From Acidaminobacter hydrogenoformans DSM 2784 (GTDB lineage: Bacteria > Bacillota > Clostridia > Peptostreptococcales > Acidaminobacteraceae): DNA of 64,000 nt. Below, piece after piece: positions 61,201 to 64,000 of this stretch. Below the pieces are notes generated by a model. It had not been told where the DNA came from. It ran no database searches and was given only the letters and a program-made list of their open reading frames with translations. Both the position numbers and the translations under genes were made by a program. Location of the stretch: positions 186,001 to 250,000 of the forward strand of contig NZ_FMWL01000003.1 in the NCBI RefSeq assembly GCF_900103005.1. The letters run 5' to 3'. Within the stretch, counting starts at the first letter, position 1. Every line of letters begins with the position of its first letter.

Positions 61201-61407
61201 GACCTGGATGTAGGCTTCGACTTGATCCATGATTTCATGGTTGGTGCCCCGTGCAATTTCCGCGACAGTGGCATCAATAGAACTGTTCCAGTTCGAAAAG
61301 ACTATGCCGCCCAAAGCTGCAACCGCAACGAGTGTACTTAAGGTGAAGGCGATAATAATAATGGACCGGATTGAAATGGTGCGTTTGATTTTTGGACCTT
61401 GCTGCAT
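58279..61407 (-). CDS. dCACHE-HAMP-PAS-PAS-GGDEF-HD-GYP c-di-GMP signalling protein
   Basis: A 1042-residue membrane sensor. Membrane helices lie at 15-37 and 341-359, with a dCACHE outer domain between (FDPRTRAWFKAA near 168-178), then HAMP (360-412), two PAS domains (about 440-560 and 570-690), GGDEF with intact GGDEF at 777-781 and an RxxD inhibitory site (REED, 768-771), and HD-GYP with HD at 906-907 and HHERVDGKGYPEG at 959-971. Both synthase and phosphodiesterase motifs are intact, so the protein may both make and degrade c-di-GMP; the direction is unknown. A sigma-D-like promoter precedes it. Confidence 0.95.
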   Translation of the reverse strand: MQQGPKIKRTISIRSIIIIAFTLSTLVAVAALGGIVFSNWNSSIDATVAEIARGTNHEIMDQVEAYIQVPQHMVAVNRGLLEQGIIDMDQPSLREKFFVNALASHEGESVYSFSYGSARGEYYGARRNDASTIEIIRNDDSTEGHSWYYTVQEDLTAGPLVMQAGAFDPRTRAWFKAASETGDLAYSSIYKHFVMNDLTISAAAPLYDEAGRLKGVLGAHITLEDANEKLAEIAGRKDAKSVIVERDTGYLVANSYGADNYTLDAEGKFQRLPIASFHDAGVLAAYQRYMADGETDYAYDQDGEQVFTEVAAIQASGIHWLVITSVPEGFLAAGYQRSFETSVLLSGALLILIILMFLKLSKKLFSPVIMLLNAQESFADGHRSQRAPILRHDEIGQLAASFNHMAEVIDYHVHALEDEVKARTEDLRDRNVALEDYKDRLQLILDSTVEAICGLDMQGRCTFINDSGLKMLGYEDAGELVGKSLHQVIHHSLRDGTPILDEECRIYRASANSTGAHVADEVFWRKDGSCFDVEYHSYPQLLEGRVVGTVVTFMDNTERRRMEQMIYNEKEQFKTTLLSVGDGVISTDHHGRIQVMNPIAEALTGWTQAEAFGRPFAEVFHIINEYTREACENPVERVLEIGEIIELANHTILVAKDGREIPIEDSAAPIRSSNGFITGVVIVFRDFTEKKEKISEIEYLSFHDHLTGLYNRRYIEDALARMDTVRNLPFSVVTIDVNGLKLTNDAFGHKMGDRLLKSVAGLLRRVCREEDVIGRIGGDEFIILLPKTSELEAERIKKRIMEAAAKVKLESVIVSVAVGHASKCEAGQDMSDVMTLADNNMYKEKLKYGKLMRSQTIEMVLKNINLKYDQEQIHTERVSQYCEAIAREMGLSEKDVQEIKTAGVLHDIGKIMISPELLNKPGRLTEEEFEIIKRHPETSYQILKSADEYASVAEAVLYHHERVDGKGYPEGLRGDQIPLYARIIAVADSYEAMTAKRSYHKPKTKEEAVAELRRCVGTQFDEGVVAVFVGRVLAETVEERVN

Positions 61408-61556
61408 GTCGCGCTCCTTTTAGCTTTACTTGAGTCTCTTAGGGTGATGTTTTATGGCTCAGGGCTCATTATACGAAAAATAATTCAGACTAAAGTATTT
61501 TGAAAATATTGATCACAAAATGTCGAAATATGTCGCATCGCTTTGCCACTTGAATT

Positions 61557-61582
61557 ATATCGTAGATTCCTTCTAATTGTTA
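61557..61582 (-). promoter_or_regulatory. Sigma-D-like promoter of the GGDEF/HD-GYP gene
   Basis: TAAC (61582-61579), 14 bases, TACGATAT (61564-61557) on the minus strand; the leader would be about 145 nt. A perfect -10 hexamer TATAAT for the main sigma factor also occurs nearer the gene (about 61470), with a poor -35. Confidence 0.75.
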
Positions 61583-61659
61583 AGTGAAACTTACATAAAT
61601 TATTTAACTATGACAAAATTTGTGGAATCCTCACCTCAAGTAATTTCAACAACAAAAAC

Positions 61660-61706
61660 AAGGTGCCGTAAAAGAAGCCGCCTCGCGACGTTCTTTCAGA
61701 CACCTT
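61660..61706 (-). terminator. Terminator of the two-component operon
   Basis: AAGGTG/CACCTT and AAAGAA/TTCTTT form a two-part stem with an internal loop, then GTTTTTG on the minus strand. It lies 33 bp after the response regulator stop. Confidence 0.8.
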
Positions 61707-61738
61707 TTAACGCTTATTAAATCCTATCTTTAATCCCA

Positions 61739-62668
61739 TTAACCCCCAAGCTTTGAAACAACGCCTTCCACAAACTTCTTAATGCTGATCTTCCCCCGCT
61801 CCTTCGAGCGGCCATCGAGATACTTCATCTCCTGGCGGACCTGCGGAAAATCAAAAAGCAGGGTGCCATATTCCGTAAACTTGGTGTTGTAGGGATCCTC
61901 CTGACCCAGGGCAGCCATGTTGGCGAGCGCTTTTTGAATAGTCCTGCGAATTCGCTGCTCCACGGTGCGGGCGTTCACTGAGCCACCCTCCTGTTCTGCC
62001 TCCGCCTCAGCGATCTCCTTGTAGATCTCTTGAAGCTGATAGGAACCTGAGGCTGCGGTCTGATGGATTCTGAGGACCAAGCGCGACAAGTCCTTGCAGC
62101 CGCTGTCCCCCACAATGCCAAGATCTGAAAAAACGGCGCTGAGCTTTGCGTTCGCGTCCTGGGGCTGAGCACTCATCTGGGTTTTAGGCTGAGCGCCACC
62201 CATGAACTGCAGGGCGTTCTGGATCAGCGACATGGACCGCTCGAGCTCGAGGTTGTGGGCCACGCCCCGGATGACGTTGATCACCTCGATCCGGTTGACG
62301 GGTTTGCCTATGAAGAAGACTATGCCGGCGGTGTAGGCTTTCGAGACCATCGGCTCATCCTCGACCTGGGAGATCATGATGAACTTGCCCTTGTAGCCCT
62401 GCCGCAGGGCAGCCTCCATGACGGCGACCCCGTCCATGCCGGGGAGAAGGTAATCGATCAGCACGACGTCCGGGTTATAGAAGAGGATCTCCTCCGCCCC
62501 GTGGGTGCCGGCGGACAGATCCGCCACGACTTTGCCCAGCTTGTTCTTTTCTATGATCTGCTTCAGCATCACGCGGACGCTGGGGTCGTCATCAATGACC
62601 ATAAAGGTGTGGGGCTGCTGGCTTTGGGCGCCGGCCCCCGGATGGGTCTCATTTTGTGATTGAAACAT
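61739..62668 (-). CDS. Response regulator with YcbB-type output domain
   Basis: A 309-residue regulator. The receiver spans about 20-140 with acidic residues at 26-28, phospho-acceptor Asp72 (LIDYLLPGMDG) and Lys122 (IGKPV). The C-terminal half (ARTVEQRIRRTIQKALANMA and SIKKFVEGVVSKLGG) matches the YcbB/GlnL DNA-binding domain. Its partner kinase gene ends 3 bp upstream. Bacillus relatives control glutamine or amino-acid uptake; the signal here is unknown. The last 16 residues before the receiver are low complexity. Confidence 0.9.
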   Translation of the reverse strand: MFQSQNETHPGAGAQSQQPHTFMVIDDDPSVRVMLKQIIEKNKLGKVVADLSAGTHGAEEILFYNPDVVLIDYLLPGMDGVAVMEAALRQGYKGKFIMISQVEDEPMVSKAYTAGIVFFIGKPVNRIEVINVIRGVAHNLELERSMSLIQNALQFMGGAQPKTQMSAQPQDANAKLSAVFSDLGIVGDSGCKDLSRLVLRIHQTAASGSYQLQEIYKEIAEAEAEQEGGSVNARTVEQRIRRTIQKALANMAALGQEDPYNTKFTEYGTLLFDFPQVRQEMKYLDGRSKERGKISIKKFVEGVVSKLGG

Positions 62669-62671
62669 TGC

Positions 62672-63925
62672 TCACGCCTCCAGTGCCTGACGGGGGATCG
62701 TCAGAATAAATGCGGTGCCGCGCCCCACTTCTGTGTTCACTTCAATGCTGCCGCCCAGGGCGTCCAGCAGGTTCTTCACATGGGCGAGGCCTATGCCCGT
62801 GGACGCGGCGCCCGTGGCTTCGTCGTACTTCGTCGTGAAGCCCGGCGTGAAGAGCACCGGCAGCACGTCGTCCTCAATACCCTCGCCCGTGTCCCGGACT
62901 ACAAACCGTGCCTGGGTCTCGTCCGCATCCAGGATGACCATAATGTCGCCGCCCTTGTCGCCACAGGCGTCCATGGCATTCACGATCAGGTTGTTGAGCA
63001 TGGTGAATACGCTGTGGTAAGCCTTGATCTGGATCGACTGCCCCACCTCCACCCTGAAGGTGACCGCGCTGCCCAGCTCCTCAAGAATCCGCCGGGCGTT
63101 GACTTCAATGATGGACGCAATGTCCTTCAGGCTCATGGCACCATCTTTCTCAAAAGTCTTCACCAGACCCTCGAAGCCCCGCAGCACTCTATAGTAGTCT
63201 TTTTTGATTTCATGTACGTCCCGGGCAATGGTCAGCGCTTCGTCCCTGACTCCGGGATTGTCCTTGTGGGCCTCATACAGCCGGTGACTGCGGCTCATGA
63301 CGCTCTCAATCTCCCCCATGGACTTTTTCAGGTAAAAAATCTCCGCCTGAATGTTCGCCATCACCGCGTTCAGCTGGGCGTAGCGCTTCTGGTGCTCCCG
63401 CTTCATGATCAGCAGTTCCTGGCTCCGGTAGAGGAAATAGACAAAATATGCCAGCACGCTGCGCGCTATACCTATGGTCACAATCAGTACCAGCAGCCGG
63501 GAATTGAAAGTGTTGCCCACCCAGGCCTCGACGAGGTTGCTGGCCACATCCACCACAGCGAAGGCCGCCATGGTTACAAAGGGTTGATCTTTGCGGGCTC
63601 TGAGCCTTAACGCCCAGACCATGAGGCCAAAGGAGAGGTAATATAACCCCGCAGGAAGATTTTCTTCGATCAGTGTCAGAAGTGGCAAATCCGTGAGATA
63701 GAGGCGGATGGCTGTTCTAAGGAGGACAATGGCTGTCGACGTCATCACCGCCAGCTTGACTTCTGAAATATCCTCCCGGATCAGCAGAATCAGGATCAGC
63801 GCGAGAACCCCCGCGGAAAATCTGAAGGTCGACTGAAACGGATAAAAATAGATCTGACCGAAAAAGGCGACCACGGCCATCATGAGCAAATATGTCCTAA
63901 TCTGCGGCTTACGGCTTGGGTTCAA
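62672..63925 (-). CDS. Sensor histidine kinase, YcbA-like
   Basis: A 417-residue kinase with about six membrane helices in the first 165 residues, a coiled-coil region, the probable phospho-acceptor His238 (DVHEIKKD) and an ATPase domain with NNLIVNAMDA (N box, 311-320), DTGEGI (G1), LFTPGFTTK (F box) and STGIGLA (G2). It lacks a recognisable extracytoplasmic domain, so the stimulus may be sensed in the membrane. The 75 bp beyond its start reach the window end and show no clear site. Confidence 0.92.
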   Translation of the reverse strand: MNPSRKPQIRTYLLMMAVVAFFGQIYFYPFQSTFRFSAGVLALILILLIREDISEVKLAVMTSTAIVLLRTAIRLYLTDLPLLTLIEENLPAGLYYLSFGLMVWALRLRARKDQPFVTMAAFAVVDVASNLVEAWVGNTFNSRLLVLIVTIGIARSVLAYFVYFLYRSQELLIMKREHQKRYAQLNAVMANIQAEIFYLKKSMGEIESVMSRSHRLYEAHKDNPGVRDEALTIARDVHEIKKDYYRVLRGFEGLVKTFEKDGAMSLKDIASIIEVNARRILEELGSAVTFRVEVGQSIQIKAYHSVFTMLNNLIVNAMDACGDKGGDIMVILDADETQARFVVRDTGEGIEDDVLPVLFTPGFTTKYDEATGAASTGIGLAHVKNLLDALGGSIEVNTEVGRGTAFILTIPRQALEA

Positions 63926-64000
63926 TGGCAGTCGTCCTCCTTCTCAGCATTGTCAGGTCAAGCACGTTCTTATATATTTACAAAATACATGAATCCCCGA

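Noticed and set aside
58690..61341. Several 180-253-residue + strand frames antisense to the GGDEF/HD-GYP gene
   Set aside because: No ribosome binding sites or domains; the minus-strand product is complete.
6740..62354. GCCGAT words as sigma-D -10 elements
   Set aside because: Copies lack a TAAC or TAAA box 14-15 bases upstream and lie mostly inside genes or hairpins; the real promoters here use a different -10 form.

Overview
The window looks like a chromosomal segment of a motile, moderately GC-rich Clostridia-type Firmicute. The flagellar gene order (flgB-flgC-fliE-fliF-fliG-fliH-fliI-fliJ-fliK-flgD-flgE-flbD-motA-motB-fliL-fliO-fliP-fliQ-fliR-flhB-flhA-flhF-flhG-pilZ-sigD) is the Firmicute fla/che order. 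FliY with CheC and FliN parts, CheD/CheX, the FliW-CsrA pair, a SwrB-like protein and YcbA/YcbB-type regulators also fit a Firmicute. No rRNA, tRNA, CRISPR array or intact insertion sequence was seen. Only two supported genes are on the + strand.

Layout: 3-854 is the 3' part of a radical SAM gene (+). 904-3410 (-) holds a DUF3810 membrane protein and a lipoprotein serpin. 3526-26303 (-) is one long flagellar operon read from flgB down to two FlgF/FlgG-type rod genes. Upstream of flgB, at about 26438-26520, is a c-di-GMP-I (GEMM) riboswitch aptamer. 26826-33383 (-) is the late flagellar operon flgM-flgN-flgK-flgL-fliW-csrA-flaG-fliD-fliS-fliT-like. 33673-43965 (-) is a chemotaxis operon (cheX, cheY, cheA, cheW, MCP, cheR, cheB, cheD, MCP). 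44192-46344 carries fliM-fliY separately. 46404-54492 (-) is an accessory/metabolic block: alpha/beta hydrolase, aldo/keto reductase with ferredoxin domain, HpcH/HpaI aldolase, HD hydrolase, barstar, barnase, LUD protein, DUF4438 protein and a YuiF/NhaC-like transporter. 54908-55621 (+) is an iron-sulfur flavoprotein-type reductase. 55729-56109 is a zinc-finger/HTH regulator. 56849-57937 is flagellin, 58279-61407 a GGDEF/HD-GYP protein, and 61739-63925 a two-component pair.

Regulation can be partly read from the DNA. Four minus-strand transcription units (flgM, cheX, flagellin, GGDEF/HD-GYP) have the same sigma-D-like promoter, TAAC-N14-NMCGATWN, matching the SigD gene in the window. The flagellin leader has a perfect 9-bp hairpin with GGA in the loop just upstream of the Shine-Dalgarno sequence, the architecture expected for CsrA control, and csrA and fliW are present. 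A c-di-GMP enzyme under sigma-D, a c-di-GMP riboswitch before the basal-body operon and a PilZ protein suggest a closed c-di-GMP/motility circuit.

The most unusual signal is a short DNA word, TGCCGATGGTC. Its 10-base core GCCGATGGTC occurs 15 times exactly (both strands; about 0.1 expected in random sequence). It lies in genes in all three frames and as inverted pairs that form terminator hairpins, which resembles DNA uptake sequences or REP elements. A second repeat family (GGGGACAGGGACA) occurs as an inverted pair inside cheA and again beside an MCP terminator. A roughly 225-bp imperfect tandem duplication lies downstream of flagellin.
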